DNA of 64,000 nucleotides from DASVUC01 sp038237225 (GCA_038237225.1 JBBRYX010000016.1:1-64000); one strand, 5' to 3'; shown: positions 7,625 through 16,081, numbered from the stretch's first letter. The notes: generated by a model from the letters alone, not told the origin. Translations and numbers: made by a program.

Positions 7625-8152
7625 ATGTTCAGGCTCGCAAGTCTCTCGATCATCACTCTCCTCGCATTACCAATCCCCACTCGCGCCGAGGACAAACCCG
7701 CAACCGAAACCCCCGCATCTCAACCCGCCGCCGCCTCCCAAACCCTCGAAGCGAAGGACACCGACGCGCTCAAAGCCGCCGTCGGAAAAATCATCACCGT
7801 CAAAGGCGCCACCAGCCGGGTGGGCTGGAGCCCGAGCGGCAGAATCCTCTTCATTAACTTCGCGGGCATCGACCGATCCGGCTTCACCGCGATCGTCGAA
7901 AAAGCCAACGAGGACGCCGTCAGCGCTTTCGGGGAAGGCGCCGCCGATCTGCAAGGCAAGAACGTCGAGATCACCGGCGAAATCATCCTTTATAAAGAAA
8001 AACCTGAGATCAAGATCACCAAAGCTGACCAGATCAAGGCAACCGGCGAAGCCGCCAAGCCCCCTGAAACCGAGAAGCCCGCCGACACCGAAAAGAAGGA
8101 AGACAAGAAGGAGCCCGAGAAGAACGACGAGCCAAAGAAGGAACGCGAGTGA
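7625..8152 (+). CDS. secreted protein with OB-fold-like core
   Basis: A 175-residue protein. A signal peptide (FRLASLSIITLLALPIPTRA) is followed by a Pro/Ala-rich stretch, a core AVGKIITVKGATSRVGWSPS with GRILFINFAGIDRSGFTAIV and VEITGEIILYKEKPEIKITK, and a highly charged Lys/Glu/Pro tail. The core resembles small exported OB-fold domains of the nucleic-acid-binding type. The ribosome site is aagga. It follows ilvC by about 50 bp but is functionally unrelated to it as far as I can tell. Confidence 0.7.
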   Translation: MFRLASLSIITLLALPIPTRAEDKPATETPASQPAAASQTLEAKDTDALKAAVGKIITVKGATSRVGWSPSGRILFINFAGIDRSGFTAIVEKANEDAVSAFGEGAADLQGKNVEITGEIILYKEKPEIKITKADQIKATGEAAKPPETEKPADTEKKEDKKEPEKNDEPKKERE

Positions 8153-8159
8153 TCATCCC

Positions 8160-8217
8160 GTAAGGCGGGCATCCTGCCGATGCGAGCGACTGAACACGGG
8201 CAAGATGCCCGTGCCGC
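8160..8217. repeat. paired REP-like hairpins, family D
   Basis: Two GC-rich hairpins face each other. The right one, cacgggcaagatgcccgtg, is a perfect 8-bp stem with a 3-base loop; the left one, around gcgggcatcctgcc, is degenerate. This is the same two-hairpin design as the elements at 15616-15674 and 55843-55903. It begins 8 bp after the end of the secreted-protein gene. Confidence 0.7.
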
Positions 8218-8238
8218 AGGCGACTTTGATTCGGTTCC

Positions 8239-8557
8239 GTGGAAACCGCGACTGAAACACTTGCAGCCGAACTGAAGTTCGTGATGGCGCGCCATCATCA
8301 CGCGCTACACAGCCGCCTCCGCGCCTTGGAGAATTGCGTTCGCGCGGGAAAGCCCGTCAGCGAGTCGCTCACGCGACTCGAGTCCGACATCCGCGGCTCC
8401 CGCGAGGAGTACGACAAACGTCTCACGAATCATCCCGAAACCGACGTTTCCCCCAGACCTCCCCCATCGCCGAGAACGCCACGAAATCGCTCGCGCCTTC
8501 GCGGAAAACCAAACGATCAATCGTCTGCGGAGAAACGGCTCCGGCAAAACCACCCAA
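8239..8557 (+). pseudogene. decayed N-terminal fragment of hrpA helicase
   Basis: The first ~70 codons (GTG at 8239) match the N-terminus of HrpA-type DEAH RNA helicases: ELKFVMARHHHALHSRLRAL and SLTRLESDIRGSREEYDKRL. From about 8450 the match continues only by changing frame several times: DLP, IAE, RHEIARAFAENQTI, IVCGET, then the Walker A segment GSGKTTQ at 8537-8557. In intact HrpA these pieces are contiguous and are followed by over 1000 residues. Here the similarity stops right after Walker A, so this is a multiply frameshifted, truncated relic. Confidence 0.7.
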
Positions 8558-8591
8558 AAAGCGCAGTGGGCAAGAGTGAGAGGTTAGCAGA

Positions 8592-9671
8592 ATGCGGTCG
8601 CGACTACTTTTCTTGCTGCTGTTATCGACCTCGGGTTGCTTCGCGCAGCTACCGCAAATCCGGCAGCTCAAACCGAGCGACACGTACGCGACCGCGTTCG
8701 CGTGGTCGCGGGACAATCAACTGCTCGCGACAGCGCATCGTGACGGGACGGTTCATCTGTGGGAGGTGAACAGCGGACGTCATCTCGCCGAGAATGTGGA
8801 GTTTCGAAAGTACGGATTGGGGGTGGACACATCAGGTTTGGCTATCTCGCCTGATTCCCAGGTGATCGCGTATGCGGGTGATGATGCGGCGGTACACCTT
8901 TGGGATTCGGCAACTGGACGATCTCGAAGGATTCTAATTCGAGAACAGATCCGAGGTGTTGTCTTCAAGTCAGACCAATCGGTGATCGTCGTGGCTACGG
9001 GCGGAACGCTGTACGACCCCAAACCTGCGACGCAGCCTTCGCGCGACGGAGACACAACTCACGTTCGCATACACCCGGCGCGAGTGGTGACCATTGACAC
9101 GAATACCGGTCAGGTCCTCGCAAACGTCGCGGCATCAGGAATGCTCAACACAGTGCTGTCACTCGATGGGAGCCGTTTCGCCGGCACTGTTGTTCAGTTC
9201 AAACCTGCAACCACTTGGCCAGTGGAAATGTCGGACCCGCAGTGGCGAAATGCGATCGGCATTGCCGAGGTTCGCGATACGGCAACGGGTAGGCTTTTGT
9301 TGGAGAAAAGTCCGGTATTGGGATGGTGGACGGAATTCTCACCGGACGCTTCAAAACTTCGCAGCGGAATCAGCGTGTGGGAGATCAAGACCGGCAAAGA
9401 AATGTTGCATGGCGACATCAACATTGGACGCTTCATGAGTAACCGCGCAGTATTCGTGGGAAGAGCCGGTCAGAAGAATAAGGGGCTACTCGAGTCGATT
9501 CCGTGGCTCGAGATTACCGAGCGTGATCTGGTGACGAGTCAAGCACGCACCATTGGGCGATTTCTCGGTGGCGATCAACTGAGGGCGTTGAAGATGCCGG
9601 TCGAAGCGTGGTCGCGCGATCGGAGTTTGGTCGTTGATGAGCAGCTACGACTATGGCGACTGCCGCGGTAG
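8592..9671 (+). CDS. WD40-repeat lipoprotein
   Basis: A 359-residue protein with a lipoprotein-type leader ending in STSGC. Repeats of WD40 type follow: FAWSRDNQLLATAHRDGTVH then LWEV, and LAISPDSQVIAYAGDDAAVH then LWDS, with weaker blades later. Five or more blades are needed for a closed propeller, and only two are obvious by eye. It is probably an envelope-anchored interaction protein; the partner is unknown. It is isolated between the hrpA relic and the glutamine-synthetase-like gene on the other strand. Confidence 0.78.
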   Translation: MRSRLLFLLLLSTSGCFAQLPQIRQLKPSDTYATAFAWSRDNQLLATAHRDGTVHLWEVNSGRHLAENVEFRKYGLGVDTSGLAISPDSQVIAYAGDDAAVHLWDSATGRSRRILIREQIRGVVFKSDQSVIVVATGGTLYDPKPATQPSRDGDTTHVRIHPARVVTIDTNTGQVLANVAASGMLNTVLSLDGSRFAGTVVQFKPATTWPVEMSDPQWRNAIGIAEVRDTATGRLLLEKSPVLGWWTEFSPDASKLRSGISVWEIKTGKEMLHGDINIGRFMSNRAVFVGRAGQKNKGLLESIPWLEITERDLVTSQARTIGRFLGGDQLRALKMPVEAWSRDRSLVVDEQLRLWRLPR

Positions 9672-9684
9672 ATAAGCGTCGATG

Positions 9685-9704
9685 GCACGGGCAAGATGCC
9701 CCTG
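9685..9704. repeat. degenerate single REP-like hairpin, family D
   Basis: gcacgggcaagatgcccctg is a half element of the family at 8160 and 15616 with one stem mismatch. It sits between the convergent WD40 and glutamine-synthetase-like genes, where it might end transcription. Confidence 0.5.
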
Positions 9705-9711
9705 ATGCGAG

Positions 9712-11085
9712 TCAGATTCTTTCGAAGTAGCGGACTCGTTCCCAATCGGTGACGGCTGCCTCGAAGGCTTTGACTTCCTGCCTCGCGGTGTGAACATAGA
9801 AATCGACGACCGCGTTGCCGAGGGCGGCTCGGGCAGTGGCGCTTTGGTTGAGGAGTTCTGCCGCCTCCTTGAGCGTGCTTGGAAGGGCTTGGAGCTTGTC
9901 GTCGACGTAGGCGTTGCCACGATACGCTTCGCCGCAGTCGAGGTTCTGTTCCACGCCGGCAAGGCCGGCAGCGATCATCGCGGCAAAGGCGACGTACGGG
10001 TTGGCGTCGCCGCCGGGCATGCGATTTTCGATGCGCATGCTTTTGCCGGAGCCGACAACGCGGAATCCCGTGGTGCGGTTGTCGAACGCCCACGCCATCT
10101 TCGTCGGCGCCCAACTCCCGGCCTGGTAGCGCTTGTAGGCATTGATCGATGGCGCGAACAGGCAGCACATCTCGCGGCTGTACTTCATCAGACCCCCGAG
10201 GAATTGACGGAAATATTTCGAACCGTGCGCTGCATTTTGATCGGCGAAGAGATTCTCGCCGTCGCGCCAGATGCTGATGTGAATGTGGCAACTGTTGCCT
10301 GGCTCTTTCGGAAAAATCTTGGGCATGAAGCTGAGCGCCTTGCCGTGGGCATCGGCGATTTCCTTGGCGCCTTGTTTGAAAACGCAGTGACCGTCGGCCA
10401 TGGGGATCGGGTGTGAGTAGACGAAATTCACCTCATGCTGGCCGCGGCCCCACTCGCCTTTGGTCGATTCGACCTGCACGCCCGCGCCTTCCATCTGCTG
10501 GCGGATCGCGTGGAAGATCGGCTCATCCCGCGTCGGCTGCATGACGTGATAGTCAATTCTGTAATCACTGGAGGGAACGAGTTGCGAATATCCGCTGGCG
10601 AAAGCCGCGGGGTAGGTGGTGTTGAAGAGGAAGAATTCGAGTTCACTCGCCATGAAGCTGGCGACGCCGAGATTTTCCAGGCGCAGGAGCTGGCGGCGCA
10701 AGACGGACCGCGGCGCTTCGTCGACAAGTTGGCCGTCTTCTCGATAGAGGTCGCAGATGACCATCGCGGAAGTCTTCTGCCAGGGGAGCAGGCGAAGGGA
10801 AGACAGGTCCACCCGCATTTCAAAATCGCCGTAGCCCTGATCCCAGCTTGCGAGCTTGAAACCTTCGAGCGGGTCCATCTCGAGGTTGACGGTGAGGAGG
10901 TAGTTGCAGCCATGGGTCCCGCCGGCGGCACATTGGTCGAGGAAGTATTTGCCGACCAGGCGTTTGCCAAGGAGTCGGCCGTAGGTATCGGGCATGACGA
11001 CGAGGACCGTGTCGATCTCACCCGATTCGATTTTGGTCTTGAGCGCGTTCAGATCGAGCGGTACATGCAGACTTGGTAGTGACAT
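9712..11085 (-). CDS. glutamine-synthetase-family ligase (type III, PuuA-like)
   Basis: ATP-dependent amine ligase of 457 residues. Catalytic-domain motifs include SELEFFLF, the ATP/glutamate motif NSCHIHIS, SINAYKRYQAGSWAPTKMAW and MRIENRMPGGDANPYVAFAA. The N-terminal beta-grasp domain has DTYGRLLGKRL. The adenylylation-loop features of GlnA are not visible. Members of this branch often gamma-glutamylate amines such as putrescine or ethanolamine to start their breakdown. The alcohol and aldehyde dehydrogenases about 0.7-3 kb away on the same strand fit such a catabolic role, but the substrate cannot be read from the sequence. Confidence 0.88.
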   Translation of the reverse strand: MSLPSLHVPLDLNALKTKIESGEIDTVLVVMPDTYGRLLGKRLVGKYFLDQCAAGGTHGCNYLLTVNLEMDPLEGFKLASWDQGYGDFEMRVDLSSLRLLPWQKTSAMVICDLYREDGQLVDEAPRSVLRRQLLRLENLGVASFMASELEFFLFNTTYPAAFASGYSQLVPSSDYRIDYHVMQPTRDEPIFHAIRQQMEGAGVQVESTKGEWGRGQHEVNFVYSHPIPMADGHCVFKQGAKEIADAHGKALSFMPKIFPKEPGNSCHIHISIWRDGENLFADQNAAHGSKYFRQFLGGLMKYSREMCCLFAPSINAYKRYQAGSWAPTKMAWAFDNRTTGFRVVGSGKSMRIENRMPGGDANPYVAFAAMIAAGLAGVEQNLDCGEAYRGNAYVDDKLQALPSTLKEAAELLNQSATARAALGNAVVDFYVHTARQEVKAFEAAVTDWERVRYFERI

Positions 11086-11135
11086 AGTCCGATCTTAACT
11101 TAGTCACCGCCGGAGCAGGCAGGTATGATATGATG

Positions 11136-11150
11136 CATTCATCATGAATG
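11136..11150. promoter_or_regulatory. palindrome at the DUF433 start, possible autoregulatory operator
   Basis: cattcat-c-atgaatg is a perfect 7-bp inverted repeat that includes the ATG at 11144. A possible -10 box (tatgat, 11124-11129) lies just upstream. The placement suits an operator bound by the antitoxin to repress its own operon, as in many toxin-antitoxin modules. The neighbouring divergent gene starts only 58 bp away. Confidence 0.45.
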
Positions 11151-11395
11151 ATCCCGCACTTTTAAATCGGCTTACCTCAGACCCAGCGATTTTTGGCGGC
11201 AAACCGATCATTCGCGGCAGGCGTCTTGCGGTTGAACATGTCCTTGGAATGCTGGCGGCGGGCGACGGTCCGCAGGACATTGCGGCGGCGTACCCGTTTC
11301 TTGAAGCGGACGACATTCGCGCTTGCATCCTGTACGCCTATAAGCTTGTGGCTCACGAACGCGTTGACCCATTTCCGGTGGGATCGGCGGCATGA
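11144..11395 (+). CDS. DUF433 antitoxin
   Basis: An 83-residue winged-helix-like protein with the DUF433 pattern LTSDPAIFGGKPIIRGRRLA followed by VEHVLGMLAAGDGPQDIAAAYPFL. DUF433 proteins are usually encoded directly before a DUF5615 PIN-like toxin, as here, with an ATGA overlap (11392-11395). It should neutralise the downstream nuclease and probably repress the operon. Confidence 0.88.
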   Translation: MNDPALLNRLTSDPAIFGGKPIIRGRRLAVEHVLGMLAAGDGPQDIAAAYPFLEADDIRACILYAYKLVAHERVDPFPVGSAA

Positions 11396-11739
11396 GAGTG
11401 TTGATTGACGGCTGCTTGTCCGGACACGCCGCGGAGATCGTTCGGCGAGCGGGACATGACGTAGAGTGGGCGGGTGATTGGCAGAAGGACCCGGGGGACG
11501 ACGAAATTTTGCGTTGTGCTGTAGCCGATTCTCGAGTGCTCGTCACCATTGACAAAGATTTCGGCGAGTTGGTGATCGTTCAAGGAAAGATACGCGCAGG
11601 CTTGATCCGACTCGTTGGGTTTCGATCCGCGGAGCAGGGGACGGCGGTGGTGCGTCTTCTTGCGAGTTACGAATCTGAACTTGCGAGTGGAGCAATGTTG
11701 ACCGCGGAGCCTTGGCGGGTGCGCGTGCGATCGGCGTAA
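11392..11739 (+). CDS. DUF5615 PIN-like toxin
   Basis: A 115-residue Mut7-C/PIN-like predicted RNase. The metal-site acids are visible in VLIDGCLSG near the N-terminus, in DEILRCAVADSRVLVTIDKD and in the following FGELV. Its start codon overlaps the antitoxin stop, giving coupled translation. Length and motifs look intact, so this is the one apparently functional toxin-antitoxin pair in the window. Confidence 0.87.
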   Translation: MRVLIDGCLSGHAAEIVRRAGHDVEWAGDWQKDPGDDEILRCAVADSRVLVTIDKDFGELVIVQGKIRAGLIRLVGFRSAEQGTAVVRLLASYESELASGAMLTAEPWRVRVRSA

Positions 11740-11785
11740 GCGAGCGCTCCCTTGCGTGGCAGGAAGAACGACGGGGTGAGCAGGG

Positions 11786-13216
11786 TCACTGTCCGTCGAT
11801 GTAGACATTCTTCAGCTCCGTATACCCCTCGAGCGCGGCCATCCCCAGGTCTCGACCGATTCCGCTTTGTTTGAATCCTCCGAAGGGGGCTTCGACGTGA
11901 ACGCTGGAATGGGAGTTGATGCTAAGGACGCCGCTCTCGACGCGGCGGGCGACGCGGAGAGCGCGGCTCAGATCGCGCGTCCAGATTGAGGCGCTTAAGC
12001 CGTACGGTGAATCGTTTACCTCTCGGAGCATCTGATCTTCATTGTCGAAGGGTCGGATGCAGACGACGGGGCCGAAGACTTCTTCGCGCCAGATGCGATC
12101 AGTGGTGTCGCAGTCAAGGACGACGGCGGGGGAGAGGTAGCAGCCCGTGGCGCAGGGTCGGTTGCCGCCGCAGGCAAAGCGTCGGTTTTGGCCGCGAGCG
12201 GTCTGGAGAAACGCTTCGACGGTGGTTCGCTGTTGCTGAGATACCAGCGGTCCCACCTGCGTTTTGTCATCAGCGGGATCGCCGATCACGATCGATTCGG
12301 TCGCCGCGACAAAGCGTTCGACGAAATCTTCGAACACAGCCTTCTCCACGAAGACACGGCTGCGGGCGCAGCAATCCTGCCCGGCGTTGGCGAAGACGCT
12401 CATGGGGGATTGCGCGGCGGCTTCTTCCAGATCAGCATCGGCGAAGACGATGTTTGGAGACTTCCCGCCAAGTTCCAGGGACACGCGTTTGATGTCGCGC
12501 GAAGCCATGCTCATGATGCGCGAGCCGACGGCGGTGGATCCCGTGAAGGAGATTTTGCGCACGAGCGGATGAAGCACGAGGGCTTCGCCGATCTCGCTTC
12601 CCGCTCCGGGGAGGACCTGAAGCGCGCCGGGCGGCAAGCCTGCTTCCAGCGCGAGTTCCGCGAGCCTGAGCGCTGACAGTGGTGAAGGTTTGGCGGGTTT
12701 CAGGACGATGGTGTTGCCTGCCGCGAGGGCGGGCGCGACCTTCCAGCAGGAAATCGGAAAGGGGAAATTCCACGGGACGATGGCAGCGATAACGCCGAGG
12801 GGCTGGCGGAGGGTGAAGTCGAATCCACCGGCGGAAACAGGGATCGTTTGGCCGCAAAATTTGTCGATGGCGCCGGCGTAATATTCGAAGATTCTGGCGC
12901 CAAGCGCCACCTCATCGCGCGCATCGGCGATGGGCTTGCCGATACTCTTCATGTCCAGTTGCGCAAGTTCCTCGACGTTTTCGCGGATGATCCGGGAGAT
13001 GGCGTACATGATCTCGCGACGTTTGCCGGGGGAGAGGTCGCGCCAGGTTCTTTCGAAGGTTTCGTTCGCACCGGTGACGGCGCGGTCCACGTCCGCGCGG
13101 TCCGCGGCTCCGACTTCGCACCAAGCTTGATCGCTGGCGGGATTCACGATTTCAATTCGTGAAGGCGCTCCCTGGCGCACTTGCCCATCGATGAAAGGTC
13201 CGGCTGGAGCGTTCAT
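11786..13216 (-). CDS. aldehyde dehydrogenase
   Basis: NAD(P)-dependent oxidation of an aldehyde to its acid; 476 residues. Motifs: the active-site Asn region IVPWNFPFPISCWKVAPALA, the cofactor loop FTGSTAVG, the catalytic Glu in LELGGKSPN, the catalytic Cys in NAGQDCCARSR, and EVFGPVVC near the end. The start at 13216 (MNAPAGPFIDG) fits the family; the open frame extends upstream only into the neighbouring gene. Four bases separate it from the alcohol dehydrogenase gene, so they are an operon oxidising an alcohol through its aldehyde. Confidence 0.93.
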   Translation of the reverse strand: MNAPAGPFIDGQVRQGAPSRIEIVNPASDQAWCEVGAADRADVDRAVTGANETFERTWRDLSPGKRREIMYAISRIIRENVEELAQLDMKSIGKPIADARDEVALGARIFEYYAGAIDKFCGQTIPVSAGGFDFTLRQPLGVIAAIVPWNFPFPISCWKVAPALAAGNTIVLKPAKPSPLSALRLAELALEAGLPPGALQVLPGAGSEIGEALVLHPLVRKISFTGSTAVGSRIMSMASRDIKRVSLELGGKSPNIVFADADLEEAAAQSPMSVFANAGQDCCARSRVFVEKAVFEDFVERFVAATESIVIGDPADDKTQVGPLVSQQQRTTVEAFLQTARGQNRRFACGGNRPCATGCYLSPAVVLDCDTTDRIWREEVFGPVVCIRPFDNEDQMLREVNDSPYGLSASIWTRDLSRALRVARRVESGVLSINSHSSVHVEAPFGGFKQSGIGRDLGMAALEGYTELKNVYIDGQ

Positions 13217-13220
13217 GAGA

Positions 13221-14330
13221 TCACATCGCCTCTCGATACAACTGCAACAAATCCGCGCGCGAGACCAGCACGGGGTTCGTCTGATGGCAGCTATCTTGAT
13301 ACGCCTGATCGGCCAGCGCGGGCAACTGGGATTCCTTGACGCCGGCGGCAAAGAGACCCGTCGCAAGACCGATTGAGGCGAACCATCGTTCCACTGTGGC
13401 AATGACCTCGGCATCGGTTGGATCGTTAAGCTCCATCGCGATGCCGACGCGGCGATAGAGACCGGGTTTGCGGGCGGCGTTGAAGCGCATGACGGAGGGC
13501 AGCACAAGCGCGTTGGCGGTGCCGTGGTGCACGCCGCACATAGCGGATAAGGGGTGAGCGAGCGAGTGGGCGGCGCCAAGATCTTTCTGAAACGCGATCC
13601 CGCCCATCATGGCGGCGACCTGCATGTGGCCGCGGGCGTCGAGATCGTCCGGCTCTTTCATCACTCGGGGAAGCGCATGCGCGATCAGGTGGATCCCCTC
13701 CAGCGCCACGGCATCGCAGAGCGGATGGAAGGTGGGCGAGGTGAAGGATTCAATGCAGTGGGTCAGGGCATCCGCACCGGTAGCGGCCGTCAGCTTCGCG
13801 GACAGCGGGACGGTGAGCTCGGGATCGAGAATCACGAGATCCGCCAGTAGTTCTGGATTGAAGATGACTTCCTTTTTGCCGGCGATGGTGATGACGGAGC
13901 TGCGGCCGACTTCACTGCCCGTGCCGGCGGTGGTGGGAATGGCGATGAAGGGCGCGAGCTTGTCCTCCACCGTTACGGTCGCGAGGTCCCGGATGGGCTG
14001 CTGAGGAAACTTCGCGCGCAGGCGGACGACCTTGCCGACGTCGAGCGCACTCCCCCCGCCGACGGCGATGACGGAGTCGCAGGCGGCGGCAGAAAAGGCT
14101 CGAGTCGCGGCCTCGACGTCCTCCTCCAGCGGATTTGAATGAACTCCAGAGAACACCTGGGCGCTCGGCATGAGCGAGCAGACGCGCTGGAACGTCTCAG
14201 TCTGAACCAGTCCCGCATCGGTCACGATGATCGGGCGGCGGGCCTTGAGCTCATCGAGTCTGGCCGGAAGTTCAACCGTCGTGCCGGGGCCGAACAGGAC
14301 GGTGGTCGGGAACGAGAAGGTGGCGCGCAT
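13221..14330 (-). CDS. iron-containing alcohol dehydrogenase
   Basis: Group III alcohol dehydrogenase of 369 residues. The NAD-binding GGGSALDVGK and the metal-site segments AIPTTAGTGSEV, DALTHCIESF and AHSLAHPLSAMCGVHHG are all present. The start at 14330 (MRATFSFPTTVLFGPG) suits the family; the frame continues 40 codons upstream without similarity. The product aldehyde is likely passed to the aldehyde dehydrogenase encoded 4 bp downstream. Confidence 0.93.
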   Translation of the reverse strand: MRATFSFPTTVLFGPGTTVELPARLDELKARRPIIVTDAGLVQTETFQRVCSLMPSAQVFSGVHSNPLEEDVEAATRAFSAAACDSVIAVGGGSALDVGKVVRLRAKFPQQPIRDLATVTVEDKLAPFIAIPTTAGTGSEVGRSSVITIAGKKEVIFNPELLADLVILDPELTVPLSAKLTAATGADALTHCIESFTSPTFHPLCDAVALEGIHLIAHALPRVMKEPDDLDARGHMQVAAMMGGIAFQKDLGAAHSLAHPLSAMCGVHHGTANALVLPSVMRFNAARKPGLYRRVGIAMELNDPTDAEVIATVERWFASIGLATGLFAAGVKESQLPALADQAYQDSCHQTNPVLVSRADLLQLYREAM

Positions 14331-14526
14331 GAGTTGAACATACCGCAACGGCATCATTTTCCGCTCCTGCAAAGCGATGAGTGGCTTCCGCGCTGCGGAA
14401 CTGCCGTTGAACTTCGCCTGCTTTATCAGACGTCGAAAACCGTAGTGCAATCGTTTTCTTCAGGGTCTTGACACACTCCCGCAAAACACCAACAATGGCT
14501 CTTCCAGTAGTTATCAAAGCGACAAC

Positions 14527-15258
14527 ATGCCAAGTTTTACGTTTCGCGTCGCCCGCACGGATCCGGCGGCGGCAGCCAAAGTCTTCCACGTCGAGCTCGA
14601 AGAGCGGATGACGGTCTTGGATGCGCTGTTCGTGATTCAGCGCGAGCAGGATCCTTCGCTCAGCTTTCGGTGCTCGTGCCGGGTGGGGATGTGCGGATCT
14701 TGTGCGATGACGGTGAACTGGCAGCCGAGGCTGGCGTGTCAGACGCGGGTGGTGACGCTGAAGAGCGACACCATCGTGGTCGAGCCGCTGGCGACCTTGC
14801 CGGTGGTGAAGGACCTGGTCGTCTCCATGGAGCCGTTTTTCGCGAAGTGGAAGAAGGTTCGGCCGGCGCTGCATCCGAAGGATAAGAACAGCAAGACGCT
14901 GGCGATCGTTCCGCCGACGAGCGAGTTTGGGAAGCAGGCCGCGACCAAGCGGGATTGCATCACGTGCGGCGCGTGCTACAGCGCATGCGGGATCACGGAT
15001 ACCAACGAGGCGTATCTCGGCCCGGCGGCGATCAACCGCGCCATGCTGCGGCTGATGGATCCGCGCGATGCGATGGTCGATGAGCGGCTCAAGGTTCTGA
15101 ACGATGAGAATGGCGTGTGGCGGTGTCATACCCAGTTCAACTGCGTGGCCGCGTGTCCGAAAGGCATCAACCTCACCGACTCGATCATGAAGATGAAGCG
15201 GTCTCTTTTGTTCCCGAAGAAGTTCCATGACAAGCGCAATTTCGTTGACAATCCGTAA
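14527..15258 (+). CDS. sdhB: succinate dehydrogenase/fumarate reductase iron-sulfur subunit
   Basis: Carries electrons from the flavoprotein to the membrane quinone site through three Fe-S clusters. Cys51, Cys56, Cys59 and Cys71 form the [2Fe-2S] site; CITCGACYSAC (144-154) the [4Fe-4S] site; Cys200, Cys206 and Cys210 complete the [3Fe-4S] site. The protein has 243 residues, a normal length. It is first in the operon and overlaps the next gene by 32 bp. Confidence 0.94.
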   Translation: MPSFTFRVARTDPAAAAKVFHVELEERMTVLDALFVIQREQDPSLSFRCSCRVGMCGSCAMTVNWQPRLACQTRVVTLKSDTIVVEPLATLPVVKDLVVSMEPFFAKWKKVRPALHPKDKNSKTLAIVPPTSEFGKQAATKRDCITCGACYSACGITDTNEAYLGPAAINRAMLRLMDPRDAMVDERLKVLNDENGVWRCHTQFNCVAACPKGINLTDSIMKMKRSLLFPKKFHDKRNFVDNP

Positions 15259-15619
15259 GTATGGCTGGCGGTATGCCGGGAACCTGGCGTTCTGGATTCA
15301 GCGCCTCACCGGCGTTGCGCTGGTGCTCTACCTGATCCTGCACATCCACACGATTCGCGATCTGAAGAATCCGGAAACGTTCGATGACGCGCTCAAGACG
15401 TTCAGCAAGCCGCTGTTCAAGCTTGGAGAAATAGGCTTGCTCGCGACAGTGATTCTGCATGCCCTGAACGGCATTCGGCTGACCATGGTGGACATGGGCG
15501 TCGGGCTGACGAAGCAACGGCAAACGTTCTGGTACTTTGCCATCGGCGTCGGGTTAGTGATTTTTCTAGCCGGCGCAATCCCGATGTTCATCTATGGAAT
15601 ATTGAATCACCATTTGTAG
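15227..15619 (+). CDS. sdhC: succinate dehydrogenase membrane anchor (cytochrome b type)
   Basis: A 130-residue membrane protein with three hydrophobic segments. FWIQRLTGVALVLYLILHIH has the RxTG signature and a candidate heme-ligand His, and ATVILHALNGIRL holds a second His. It anchors the SdhAB domain and helps bind quinone and heme. The start lies inside sdhB. The TAG stop is part of a REP-like element that fills the gap before sdhD. Confidence 0.88.
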   Translation: MTSAISLTIRKYGWRYAGNLAFWIQRLTGVALVLYLILHIHTIRDLKNPETFDDALKTFSKPLFKLGEIGLLATVILHALNGIRLTMVDMGVGLTKQRQTFWYFAIGVGLVIFLAGAIPMFIYGILNHHL

Positions 15620-15674
15620 CACGGGCATCTTGCCCGTGTTAGCGGCTCGAACACGGGCAAAATGCCCGTGCCAC
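15616..15674. repeat. paired REP-like element, family D, inside the sdh operon
   Basis: A 59-bp element with 25-bp inverted arms (about 23 of 25 bases paired) around a short centre. Each arm is itself a hairpin: cacgggcatcttgcccgtg and cacgggcaaaatgcccgtg. It starts with the last bases of sdhC and ends 11 bp before sdhD. It could stabilise or pause the mRNA between subunit genes. Confidence 0.85.
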
Positions 15675-15685
15675 GGAAGACAACG

Positions 15686-16081
15686 ATGTACGGACGCGTC
15701 ATCAACTGGTACTTGCAGCGGATCACGGGAGCGGCGCTCCTCGTGCTTTTGATCATGCACTTCTGGGTGGAGCACTTCACGGCGGAAGTGCGGACGCACG
15801 GGCTGACCTTCGAGATTATTCAACGCAGATTCTTCGGGAATCCCTGGTTCGTCGCGGTCGATATTACATTTCTGGTGATCGCGCTGTATCACGGGCTGAA
15901 TGGGATTCGAAACATCATTTTTGATTTTGGCCGCGTCACGAAGCCATTTCGCGTTGCGGTAACGGTTGTGCTGATTGTGCTCGGCCTCGTGCTGACGTGG
16001 TGGGGCGTGGACGCTTTCCGCGGCAACAAATACCTCAACCCCTTGAACCCCGAAGGAAACGAACTTGCTTCCGTTCGATGA
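15686..16081 (+). CDS. sdhD: succinate dehydrogenase second membrane anchor
   Basis: A 131-residue membrane subunit: MYGRVINWYLQRITGAALLV, then HFWVEHF, ALYHGLNGIRNIIFDF and a third helix. The paired histidines are placed as in heme-b-binding anchors. The ATG at 15686 is preferred to one at 15662, because the eight codons between them are REP-element sequence. The last 17 bp overlap sdhA. Confidence 0.86.
   Translation: MYGRVINWYLQRITGAALLVLLIMHFWVEHFTAEVRTHGLTFEIIQRRFFGNPWFVAVDITFLVIALYHGLNGIRNIIFDFGRVTKPFRVAVTVVLIVLGLVLTWWGVDAFRGNKYLNPLNPEGNELASVR

Noticed and set aside
13217..13579. Upstream extension of aldehyde dehydrogenase
   Set aside because: It runs antisense-free but wholly inside the alcohol dehydrogenase gene in another frame and lacks family similarity; the start at 13216 fits.
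14272..15228. 318-residue ORF opposite sdhB
   Set aside because: Antisense shadow; sdhB has every Fe-S cysteine.
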